The position numbers were made by a program, and so were the translations under genes. Below the pieces are notes generated by a model that ran no database searches, was not told the DNA's origin, and saw only the letters and a program-made list of their open reading frames with translations. A DNA stretch of 64,000 bases from Cristatella mucedo. Taxonomy: Eukaryota; Bryozoa; Phylactolaemata; Cristatellidae. Every line of letters starts with the position of its first letter. The first letter of the stretch is position 1. The stretch is from NCBI GenBank assembly GCA_009760855.2, contig WPIO01000044.1:3152893-3216892 (forward strand), in the 5' to 3' direction. Below are positions 47,666-56,789 of this stretch, one piece after another.

Positions 47666-48358
47666 TGCGAATTCCTTTAATACTTTGAAACAAAGGCCTT
47701 GAACGTCCAGTTTTTGGTGGCAACTATTAGCTATAGCAGGCGGTCTAACTTTGACGGCAATTCATGAGTTCTTGACCTGACAGGAATTTTTTCCACATAT
47801 TTTATTAGACGGAGTCAAATTAAAGCATCTACAGCTACATTTCTAAACTCCGGTGTGATAGAATAAACTATTGCAAATAAGGATCGCTCTTTAACCTTGA
47901 TACCACCCCGTGCCCATGACTAACACCACTGGTTGACACTACACGAGCTACTTGAAACTACCACGGGTCCCGTAATTAATTCTTCATATAGCAGATCGAC
48001 TGAACCGATATAGTGTCACGTAAGATTTAGTTTTCATGCTCTCTCTACAATACTTCAAGGTATAAATATAGCAAATCTTAAGAATACCGTGTTCGGCCCA
48101 AATAGTGTGCTATGAAACGGAACTCAACTACAGCTTAGTTGATGTGCAGCTCAACTGATTATCTTGCGAATGAGAAACCTCAACAAGTCCACTGAAACGC
48201 ACATAATGCTTCACTCAAAACATTCGTAACAATTAGAACCGTCCATCCAATATTGTGAATTTAAGAAACACAAGAGGCTCACACTTTACATCGCCAGCTA
48301 CTTCAGTGGTGACAGCCAGGCAACATAAAGCACTAGGCAAAGCTACAGCATATTGTAT
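47666..48358. other. 3' flank of NDUFB11
   Basis: No repeat recognised. It should contain the 3' UTR of the minus-strand gene; no canonical AATAAA was seen close to the stop. Confidence 0.4.
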
Positions 48359-48509
48359 CTATATTTTAATTTCGAAATCTCCCAGTTCTTCATCTGAAGG
48401 TAGCTGGAATCGTGACGGGTCGACAACGTTGGGGTCTATAAGTGGCAGGTTGTTCTTTTCACGACGGGCCAGCTCCAAATAGGCTTCTCTTTGAGACCAG
48501 CTGGCCAGC
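48359..48509 (-). CDS. NDUFB11: NDUFB11 (complex I subunit), exon 3 of 3 with stop
   Basis: Residues 119-167 plus the last base of codon 118. Acceptor TTTTTTGCAG precedes 48509. It encodes LASWSQREAYLELARREK, then NNLPLIDPNVVDPSRFQLP and an acidic end SDEELGDFEIKI. The pattern W-S-x-R-E-A ... G/N-L-P-x-x-x-x-N-x-x-D-P-S-x-x-x-L-P is the C-terminal signature of NDUFB11, on the intermembrane-space side of complex I. Confidence 0.94.
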
Positions 48510-49254
48510 CTGCAAAAAAGCATCGGCAGAAATTGCTCGAAGAGCAAGGGACAAATCACACAAAGTATAAAAAAACACAATTTTGCAATTTTGGTTGCTT
48601 CAAGGTACTAGCATCCTTCTTGGCTGTGTTTTCTTACACATCTCGGCATTGTCCGAGCAACTGTAGGAACACTAAATGAAGGAGCAGTTCCTTTACCTTC
48701 ATGCATTCAAGTAAACAAAAGCTCTTTCTAGTGCTCCAGCCCTCTTCGTGAAGGACTAGCAGAATAATTTTAGCCAAGAATCTGTGCTCCTTAGCCTCGG
48801 TGCAATCAGATATGCTAGGCCGCTGCCGGCAAGAAGAAATAAGCTCTGCTCCTTGCTGTGTGCTAGACTCGACCTTATTGGATCATTCCCGGCTCCTCAA
48901 GATTAGGTACACAAAGCATGCACGAATACGGTCATGGTAAAAAAGGTCAGAGGACACTTTTGCCCTAAACATTACGAAACTGCAAGTCTGTGTGTAGTAG
49001 TTAATGGCAAGCCTGGTGTCTAGCTGGAACCGGAAAGCATAAGCCTCAAAATGGGCTCAGCCAGCATCTTTCCTCTAGCCTCTGTATGGTATAGCCTATG
49101 TGCGTCTGGGTCCCAAATGAACTGTCCACAAATGACCACAGGAACAGCTCCACAACCACGGATGCCTACTTTCAGTTATGCAACACTAAAAAATGTCGGA
49201 CATGCATAGATAAAAGAGTTGCCGCAGCTAAATAAGTCCATGTTAATGGGATAA

Positions 49255-49335
49255 AAATAATAACAATAACATTTTGCATAGCACCCACGGAGAACTAAAT
49301 CTCTTCCTAGGCACTTCACATCCACCATAAAAGAA
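49255..49335 (-). mobile_element. LINE tail, minus strand
   Basis: AATAATAACAATAACATTTT, GCACCCACGGAGAACTAAAT and CTCTTCCTAGGCACTTCACA. In NDUFB11 intron 2. Confidence 0.65.
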
Positions 49336-49869
49336 GCAATATCCTGGCTAGGCTTCTCTAATTATTTCCATGCAAATATTCCTGCCTGTGCAACAAGATG
49401 GTTAGAGTTGGTGCAAAAAAGGAAGACCGTGCCCCGTTAGTGTTCACACTGTGTGCCACTCACACTCTCATCGACGACAAGTTGCAACTATGCTGTACTG
49501 CAGCGATACAGCGTCCGACAAACCGGACCAATTGCAAGTATATTTTCTAAAGTCTTGCAGGCAAAGTTACCAGACTCAGCACGAGGTGCACATCTCCCGG
49601 ACCGCATGCAACACCTCGGGAAGGTGAAGCAGCTGGAAGCAGGGAATCAAGGGAATCCCGTGAGAGTGGCAAAAGGGCGGCGACAACTACATCGTTCGGC
49701 ATCATCGTTCGACAACTGCACCGGCCAAATACATCGTTCGACCACTGCTAACTTATCGAAGTCTTACAGTCGATTGCTTCAAAGACGATGCCACGGTCTC
49801 TGAGCATGAAGGTAGCAGCCGTGGAACTAGCAAGATGAGCTACCAGGCCATCGGCAATCTAGCGATCAG

Positions 49870-49908
49870 CAAAGACTATCATGCATGCTTAATGCATGAT
49901 AGTCTTTG
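49870..49908. repeat. Perfect hairpin: 17-base arms, 5-base loop
   Basis: The arm at 49870-49886 (CAAAGACTATCATGCAT) is exactly complementary to 49892-49908, with loop GCTTA. No flanking LINE or SINE was recognised. Confidence 0.95.
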
Positions 49909-50639
49909 ATTTGACCGCATGATTTCATTTTAACTTTTGTCAGTATTGAGGGAATATGAGACCAACCTGAAAGACTGCAGCTACAGTTAGCACATTAATG
50001 CATTGACTGCACAATCTTTGACCTTAGTTTTCTTAAGTCTGGAACGTTTTAAGAAATACTACTACTAATAAGTAACGTTTCAAATGCCTAAAGAGAAAAA
50101 AAGGCATTATAGGCATATCAAATCGGCTATAAAGGAGTGAACAGAATACATGTGCAACAAGCAAAGCAGAATGCTAACAGAGTCAACAATGATTGATGAA
50201 ACAGACATGACATAACTTCAGAAATGCCACAAGACGATGGTGATAGTACACTGTGACCATCACCTTGAGACTGTAAAACGACTAACAGTTCCTTGCTGAA
50301 GATGGCAGCTTCAGGACTCACAGCATTATCACTGAGTATATAACCTCATGCACAAGTGTAAGTACAAGCAGATCAATATGCAGGGGACAGGTCAACGACA
50401 CCTACCTCCCTTGTCATGCACAAGACCAGTTTAGCTTTAGCTGCGCATGATTACAATCTGGGGGTCAGATTCTTCGTACAGCCGATTCCTATTTTATGGG
50501 GTTGGGGTACGTTCCTAGATGCATGAAATCACATCGAACGAAGCTAGAAATGCACTTGAACTGGCGGGCAGAAAGTCGGCAAAGCAGGAATTCATCGGCT
50601 CGCACGATCAGTCACGCGACCCAATGCTCCGATTCCACA

Positions 50640-51566
50640 AGCCTGGTTTCAAGGCTTGGCTATTAACGAGCACCTAGCGGCTTTCGGTCACAACCAGTCA
50701 GACAAATGTTTCCTGGCTGTAGTTAAATGCATGCACGTGAAAGGTTTGATAAATATGGATCAACTGAAACTCAGCTCACACGCAACTATTACTACTGTTT
50801 TCCAGAAAATAAGACCTACACCAAAAATAAACTCCAGCGTGCTAATCATGCCGGAGGAAATGTAAGCCCTACCCCGAAAATAAACCATATCGGCAGCTCA
50901 AGTACACGTGTTACCTGTATTTTGGAAATTCGTCTGGATGGAAAGAATGCTCCAACTCTAATCATCAGATAGGGTAATAAAGATAAGATTGAATGTGTTT
51001 CAGGGGTTAATGTTCTGGAAACCAAAAAAGCCTGGTACATACAAATTAGTAATAAGGAAGTGGGTCGATTTAATACTGCCACTTGTTTTGAGAGGTAGCC
51101 AAAGAGGTCTGTTAGTCTAGGATTCAGCCAGCACCCCATCTCGCATTAGAAACTTTCTAGCAGAGAGGAATAGATCGAATAATGATTCGTGCTGGAATGA
51201 CTGCTTATCTCCAGACTGTTGATACTGCAATAAACAATCCATTCAAGGACCATTTGCACATGGAAATCAATGACTACATCAAAAATAGAATGGAGAGAAA
51301 TCAGCATGGAAACTTTGTGAAGCCTGGCCCGAAAGAGGTCGTTACTTGGGTGAATAATGCATGGAGTAAAATCACTGAGTTGTATCGGCAATTCACTACA
51401 AGCAGGCTACATGGACAAGAAGTGTTTATCTAAGGAGAGTTCTATTACTAGACATGAGAGATTGGGGCCAATGGCTCTACAGGAAATGATATCGCAAGAA
51501 ATTCAGGCAGGAATTCAAGTTTTTGAGATTTATGACGATACTCCAGAAGATAACATGTATTTTTGA
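50640..51566 (+). pseudogene. pogo/Tigger-type transposase remnant
   Basis: Plus strand, within NDUFB11 intron 2. 50727-50972 contains STRVTCILEIRLDGKNAPTL, like the segment 'R-x-T-x-x-L ... D-G-x-K-x-P-x-L-I' of pogo/Tigger DDE domains. 51182-51430 contains AGMTAYLQTVDTAINNPFKD and VVTWVNNAWSKITE, matching the family's C-terminal 'P-x-G-x-T-x-x-L-Q-P-x-D-x-x-x-N-x-P-F-K' and 'V..W...AW'. An acidic C terminus (YDDTPEDNMYF) ends the frame at 51564. Catalytic aspartates are mostly lost between the fragments, and frames are broken. No terminal inverted repeats were identified. Confidence 0.78.
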
Positions 51567-51847
51567 ATAAAACTTTTTGTAAATGAATAGATTTTTCACA
51601 CGAACAAATATAGATTTTTGTCCAAGAGAAAGATAAGACATCCTTTGAAAATAATCCTAATGTAACTTTCGGAAGTAAAACTAATGTAAGACCCCATCTT
51701 ATTTTCGGGGACTGCAGTACTAGTACAGTAGGACAATTCTCTGTAAGCAGCAACTGGTTGCAACTCAAAGCTGTACCACACTGTGCATATGCCATTGCAC
51801 TCACAAAGCAAATTTTCTTAAACTATGCATTTTGACATTTGTCATAC

Positions 51848-51981
51848 CTGTGGTCAGGCATATAAGCCAGTATGAATCCGCCACCGCAAATGCACAGAGT
51901 GAATGCCGCAAACATGTACACGGTATTCCAGTACTTATCTTGCTCTTTGTCAGTCTCACTGTATCCATAAGATATCCAATT
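51848..51981 (-). CDS. NDUFB11: NDUFB11 (complex I subunit), exon 2 of 3: membrane span
   Basis: Residues 74-117 plus two bases of codon 118. Acceptor CACACTTTATAG precedes 51981; donor GTATGA follows 51848. It encodes NWISYGYSETDKEQDKYWN, then a hydrophobic span FAAFTLCICGGGFILAYM (about 97-114) and PDH. NDUFB11 proteins have the same order: Y-G-x-S/D, a short acidic loop, one transmembrane helix, then 'AY-x-PD-x-R'. Joining phases 0 and 2 fit exactly. Confidence 0.94.
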
Positions 51982-52511
51982 CTATAAAGTGTGCAGCCCC
52001 AATTACTACTCACCACGTCAATGCAATCACAGCGAAGACAGATATACGAATATATTTATTACATGTAAGTACACCAACATGCACCATCCCATACCCACAT
52101 GATCACACATGTGTCACCTGCACTCAAAACAAGGCCAACCTAATGTCGCAGCTTTCCTATACTCTTATTGCAAACGACAGACATGTGAACATAGGACAGT
52201 CGCTTATAACAAGGGCTTGCACGGGGTCAATCAGCAGGGTGAACACTGTCGACTCACTGCCACATGGTTCACCCACTCGCTGATTTGCGGCTTTACATAC
52301 ACCGGGTCTTGGCGATACTGGACCGATTCTCGGATACAGAATCATCCAGGCAAGGGCCGGAAAGCAAAGTGACAGGTGTAATTAACAAAGTATGGTGTAA
52401 ACTGCAATACTAACAACATCAATAGCGTGAAATTTCCGTCAAGCAGTCGTCCATCGGTAGGACCTATCGATTAATGCTTCATAAGATCTCAAAATGGCCA
52501 TAGCAAAAAAT

Positions 52512-52672
52512 ACGTAATTCATTTGTACAGCACCGAAAGACAACTGAATCTCTATTCAGGTGCTTCACATGTCACGGGGCTCGAGCCAACGATCTCAGCC
52601 ATCAAACAGATTCACCTTGACCTCGGTCGGGCCAGCACCTTGACCACCATGGGCCAAACCAGACGGTCACAA
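52512..52672 (-). mobile_element. SINE-1 copy, minus strand
   Basis: TAATTCATTTGTACAGCACC, ACTGAATCTCTATTCAGGTG, CACGGGGCTCGAGCCAACGA (B box) and GGGCCAAACCAGACGG (A box end). In NDUFB11 intron 1. Confidence 0.85.
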
Positions 52673-52734
52673 ATTGTGAAAAACCGAGAGGCCTGCCGGC
52701 TATGTGTATTGTACATGCTGACAATGTGCAAACT

Positions 52735-52830
52735 CTCACTAACCAAATGACACTTTCTTAGCAGCATCTGTAAAGTACCTAGAAAGAAATTAATTTTTTT
52801 AGGGCTCTATACAAATATCTTAGGATTAAT
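52735..52830 (+). mobile_element. LINE tail, plus strand
   Basis: CACTAACCAAATGACACTTT, AAAGTACCTAGAAAGAAATT and TAGGGCTCTATACAAAT; the (ATT)n is reduced. Confidence 0.6.
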
Positions 52831-52854
52831 ATTACTAACAAAAAACCCGGGGTT

Positions 52855-52955
52855 CTTAATAATAATAATAATGCACTCGATAAAGCGCCCTCAGATAACT
52901 CAATCTCTTTCTAGGCGCTTTACATTTGTTGCAAAGGGAAACGCAATTGAATGGT
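52855..52955 (-). mobile_element. LINE family A solo tail, minus strand
   Basis: (AAT)n, GCACTCGATAAAGCGCCCTC, CTCTTTCTAGGCGCTTTACA and TGCAAAGGGAAACGCAATTG. About 95 bases long. Confidence 0.85.
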
Positions 52956-53129
52956 ATGTGGGAAAAAGCTTTTGAAATGTAAAAGCGCCACTAATATTCC
53001 ATGAAAATAGATCCGTGCATCTATTCCAGTAGATTTAGGCCAAACGTATAAGGTTAATGGTGTTATTGTTAAGGTTAATGGTCTCATGCTTCATTGGGCA
53101 GATTCGGGTGGCGCTCCAGCCGCGACTGC

Positions 53130-53240
53130 GCCTAAAAATTCAATCATGCTTCCTCTGCAGCAAATTTAAAATAACTAGAAAGAGAGTGAGTTCTCTGAGG
53201 GCACTATATCAAATATATTACTATTATTATTATTATAATT
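53130..53240 (+). mobile_element. LINE family A-like solo tail, plus strand
   Basis: TTCAATCATGCTTCCTCTGC, ACTAGAAAGAGAGTGAGTTC, CTGAGGGCACTATATC and (ATT)n to 53238. It ends about 320 bases from NDUFB11 exon 1, in intron 1. Confidence 0.8.
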
Positions 53241-53557
53241 TTATCTGCACTGAGCAGCCAATCGACACCCAAAATCCAAGGCTGCTTCTCCTAAATAAAT
53301 CCAGCATCTTACCAGACTTCGACATACTAATGACCGTTTAACGAATTTAACGGGCGCACTCCGAAGTCGTGCACAGACGACAAGGGCAGTGGTCTACCAT
53401 GGGAGACAAGTCGCGAGAGCACACGTTCTTGCACTTCATCTGTCGGTACAGCCAGGAAATCAGCAGCAGCGGATTCATAACAAGCATGGGCATACAACAG
53501 CGTGAGATCGAAATAATGTGTAAATAAAAATATGTCCCGGATTGCTCAGCCACCCAC

Positions 53558-53776
53558 CTCGTCGGAACGAGTTTCGGCAAATTTCTCCACCAGCTTTTGG
53601 GTGTCCAGGCCTTTGTGGTGGTGGTGATCGTGGTCATGATGATGCGCCACGGAATCCTTGTTTTTATTTGACGTTGATATAAAGCGTGCGACTTGACGGT
53701 ATGAAGGCGTGGTAAGAATGCTCTCAGTCCTCATGAGAGCTCCAGCCCGACTGAGAAGCCTAGCTACAGCGGCCAT
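53558..53776 (-). CDS. NDUFB11: NDUFB11 (NADH:ubiquinone oxidoreductase subunit B11), exon 1 of 3 with start codon
   Basis: Accessory subunit of mitochondrial complex I, one membrane pass in the inner membrane. The exon encodes residues 1-73, from an ATG at 53776 in good context (AATCATGG); an upstream in-frame TTG is not used. Residues 1-36 are basic and Ser/Thr-rich without acidic clusters, with ARFISTS at about 30-36, typical of a cleaved mitochondrial presequence. Residues 45-54 are a histidine/aspartate cluster (HHHDHDHHHH). Donor GTGGGT follows 53558 (phase 0). Exons 53776-53558, 51981-51848 and 48509-48359 give 504 bases: 167 residues and a stop. The human protein is about 153 residues. 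Family identity comes from exons 2 and 3; this exon is linked by reading frame, targeting signal and the conserved KFAET-type lead-in. Confidence 0.9.
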
Positions 53777-53796
53777 GATTGCAGGCAATACCCGGC

Positions 53797-53804
53797 TTCC
53801 GGAA
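53797..53804. promoter_or_regulatory. Possible ETS/GABP-type site upstream of NDUFB11
   Basis: The palindrome TTCCGGAA lies 20 bases upstream of the start codon and reads CCGGAAG on the minus strand. GABP (NRF-2) sites of this core are common in promoters of mitochondrial genes in animals. The transcription start is unknown, so it could lie in the 5' UTR. Confidence 0.35.
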
Positions 53805-54058
53805 ACCCGTCACGGAGGTTCGGCCATATATCTATGGGTTGGTGACCGGTGCCAGCTCGGTTGAATCAGCTGGATTGAAGGTAAGGGCCGGTCAAGTCAC
53901 CGCGACTTCTGGTCGGGCGATAGTTTACGTTTCGCCCGCAGACGTTTAGATGTAGGCCATTTTGGCCCCGGCCGTTTTGCCTCCAGATGTTACTAGCTTA
54001 GACGAGGACTTCGGCGACGGACGTTTTGGCCCTAGTCCAGAATGTTTCGGCGTAATAA

Positions 54059-54282
54059 AATATAATTCATTTATATAGCGCCCCAAGAGAACTTAATCTC
54101 TATTCAGGCGCTTCACATATGCCTCGGGCTCGAGCCCACGACCTCAGGAAGACCTTGGTCGGGGCGAGCACCTTAACCGCTAAGGTGCTAGCCCCGATCA
54201 AGGCGTTGCTGAGGTTGTGGGCTCGAGCTCCGTGGCACATGTAATGCGCCTGAATAGATATTAAGTTTTCTTAGGGCGCTAT

Positions 54283-54290
<8 letters not shown>
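54059..54290. mobile_element. Two SINE-1 copies head to head (inverted pair)
   Basis: 54059-54180 is a minus-strand SINE-1 (AATTCATTTATATAGCGCCC ... GGGCTCGAGCCCACGACCTC), and 54165-54290 is a plus-strand one (GTTGTGGGCTCGAGCTCCGT ... GCGCCTGAATAGATATTAAG). Their heads meet at GCACCTTAACCGCTAAGGTGC, itself a perfect palindrome apart from the centre. Intact A boxes are lost at the junction. A (TA)n run follows at 54289. Confidence 0.85.
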
Positions 54291-54321
<31 letters not shown>

Positions 54322-54365
54322 GTACACAATATATCTCTCTATATATGTAGATATATATTGTGTAT
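54289..54365. repeat. (TA)n and inverted AT-rich repeat
   Basis: A pure (TA)n to 54317, then an inverted repeat pairing GTACACAATATATCTC with ATATATATTGTGTATG near 54345-54367. Confidence 0.8.
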
Positions 54366-54639
54366 GTCTATTCTATGTCTATGTCTATTGTATTGTATGT
54401 TTAATCGATCAGCGAAATTCCGTGCCGTGCCGCTCCCTATTTGGTAAGGGAAGGCATCTGACGTCCGCTCGGGTTTGGCTTGCTAAGTACGAACGACATG
54501 CATACCAGCGGCTCCCCATATTCTTTTTCTCGTTGCCTAGATAATGTATAGATAGTGCCGCGAGAGCAATACAGGCTCAAGTCTCTTGTCCAGCTACGTG
54601 TAAGACCGTACTTCAAGTAAATTTTCGGGCGTGCTCTTG

Positions 54640-55769
54640 CAGCCATGCTGTTCCGGCCCGGACTCTTTAAAACTTTGCCAGCCCATTGGGCAGGCCAGCA
54701 TGTGACTAATTGCAGACTGGCAGTATCGGCCTACTGGGTGGATTGGTTAATGAATGGCCACGTGAATCATGTGACCGTATCAGCCATGCAGCTGCCATTA
54801 TTCACTTACTGCATATCCACCGGCCTGCACGGATGCTATGCTCTCCCTCTCACCAAGCCTAGCACTCAGGAGCAGCATACCTGACGGCTACGACACCAGT
54901 ATGTATGCTTGCCCACCTGCATACAATACAGCCGTCGTCTCATCCACAACACGTATGTGGGGGTTACTTCATTCACCATTCTATTCGTCCAGCAGCAGGT
55001 GATGCCCTGGCCGAGACTCGACATCAGAACTCGACCGAAAACGACCACCAACTAACAACGACCGACTGGTGCACCCCTCTCGACGACGCCGTCACATACG
55101 TGCGTGCTACCACACCACCAGGTACGTGCTTCATGGCTACTCGAGTGATGCTCGGCATACGGGACCACGAACTATACCTCGACCAGGCTTGGCTTCATTG
55201 GAGCCTCGACCGTCCTTGGCCACTTATGCAACTAAGTGTGACGGTGCTTCGACTCACACCGCCTGGGCCACCTTTTAGGCAGTGTATCTCCATTGTAGTT
55301 TGTGCTTCTTTGTATGTGCATCAGTTCTAGACCACGGGGAAGACAGCACTCGGCCGGCCGGTTCAGGCCGTGTGCTCAGCCAACCCACGGTCGAACAGCA
55401 GGTGGTTGTCGCCTAGGGTTGGGCCGGTGCTCAGCTGTGGTCTGACGGCTTGTGACTGTGGCTTGGAAGGAGGCCGGCATTGTCCTCCTAACCCTCGGGG
55501 ATGAGCTGTGGCTGAGAGGGAGGGAAGGTGAGTTCGAGCAGGTAGGCTGTGACCAGCTGTGCTGGGGAGCCCTGCTGCAGGGGCCTGCTGCAGGGGGAAT
55601 ACACTGCGAGAATACACTTCTTTGTGAGCTTCTGTGTTCTGCCTGCTTTCACATACTGTTGGGAGAGTGCTGTTAGGAAAGCATTATTGTACATCCACGT
55701 TGCAGGCCCAGACAGATTCACAAACACAGGTGGCAGAGAACGGTTTCTGCAATAACATTTCTATGAAAT
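54640..55769. other. GC-richer unassigned stretch
   Basis: Plus frames of 79 and 141 codons (54645-54884, 54905-55330) show no family motif. A stretch rich in CTGCAG and GGCCGG words lies at 55340-55610. It might be an old LTR or a noncoding relic, but no terminal repeats were found. Confidence 0.3.
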
Positions 55770-56398
55770 CTTCTGTTAGTGCAAAACTCGCAGACAGGCT
55801 TATTTGTCGTGAGAGTTGCAGTTTCCACATTACACCACTTCTTGCCGACCTGCAATGGCTTCCAATCCAGCAGCACATCGACTTGAGGCTCTGCCACTAT
55901 TTTTTAGGTCCCTCCATTTTCTGGTTCCAGCCTACCTATCAAAAGTACTCCCCCACCAGGCTAGGCATTGTACCACTTACTCTTCTGACTCAAATCATTT
56001 AGCTATGTCTCCAACCAACCTTAAATCATCCCAAGACTTTAGTTTGTATGCCTTTAGTTGGTATGCCCCCAAAGCCAGGTACTCACTCCCGACTGAAGTT
56101 ATGATATCTTTCCCTGACTTGACATTTGAAAAGGAGCTTGCAACTCCGGTCTATCACAGCGTGTAGTGGGTCCTTGCGATTCGTCATTTGTGTGCTTATG
56201 CGTGCTGACGCTGCCCATGCTACTATTAACCGTATTTTACATGTTGACACTGTGCATGTCACCTATAAACATGTTATTATACTTGTTGATATTGTGAATG
56301 CCAACACTAACCATTTGGTTATAAAAAGCACATGTAAAAAACCTAGAAAAAAGATTAAGGTCTCTAAATGTGCGATAGGCACGTATTATTATTTCTAT
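55770..56398 (+). mobile_element. LINE family A-like 3' part, plus strand
   Basis: Coding remnants: ADRLICRESCSFHITPLLAD, LQWLPIQQHIDL, AYLSKVLPHQARHCTTY, and SPTNLKSS. The 3' UTR has a GTCACCTATAAACATG motif, and the tail ACCTAGAAAAAAGATTAAGG ends in TATTATTATTTC. Confidence 0.8.
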
Positions 56399-56399
56399 T

Positions 56400-56510
56400 G
56401 TTATAGGCTGTCTGGAGCCATTGATCTCGACCACTGGCAGCATAGTTTTGTGTGTAGCTGCAGTGAGAACGTCTTTTTTCTTCGACCAGCATGTGTGAAG
56501 AGGGGTGCTC
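56400..56510 (+). mobile_element. R2-clade element, small RT fragment
   Basis: GCTGTCTGGAGCCATTGATC encodes LSGAIDLDH, then HSFVCS and SENVFFLR. This is the same segment as LSGAVDLDHRQRGFV...KNVFLLR at 58536-58625. It is an isolated piece upstream of the main copy. Confidence 0.75.
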
Positions 56511-56760
56511 CAGAAGATGGCTGCTGTGCTCCAAATATCTGGACACTGCAAAAGTCCCAGCGACTTATTGACCTCGGGGGCACATGTCAATCGGGCTGCT
56601 TTTTGGAGTGCTCGATGTAGAGAGGGCCCAGAGGATTTGATCAAACCCTCACTGTGCTGCATCGACACAGTGCTAAATGGGCAAACAGTCAACCACCCTG
56701 ATATAGGGCAAAATAGCGATATGCCGACACCTACTCACCAGCTCTACTTAGGCGTCAAGT
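56511..56760 (+). mobile_element. R2-clade element, Myb-region fragment
   Basis: Encodes IWTLQKSQRLIDLGGT and then, after a shift, REGPEDLIKPSLCCIDTVLN and GQTVNHPDI. These match IWTPQKSKRLVDLEGT (57588) and TEGPESIIDLSLRCLDAAIN (57875) of the main copy, with the middle deleted. Confidence 0.75.
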
Positions 56761-56789
56761 CTATCGGCGGTCTCAGAAGACCCCCTTCT

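Noticed and set aside
53786..53788. Upstream start for NDUFB11 four codons earlier
   Set aside because: The codon on the minus strand is TTG, not ATG; the ATG at 53776 has the better context.
54640..55769. LTR of a Gypsy-type retrotransposon
   Set aside because: Composition is suggestive only; no matching second LTR, primer site or integrase was found.
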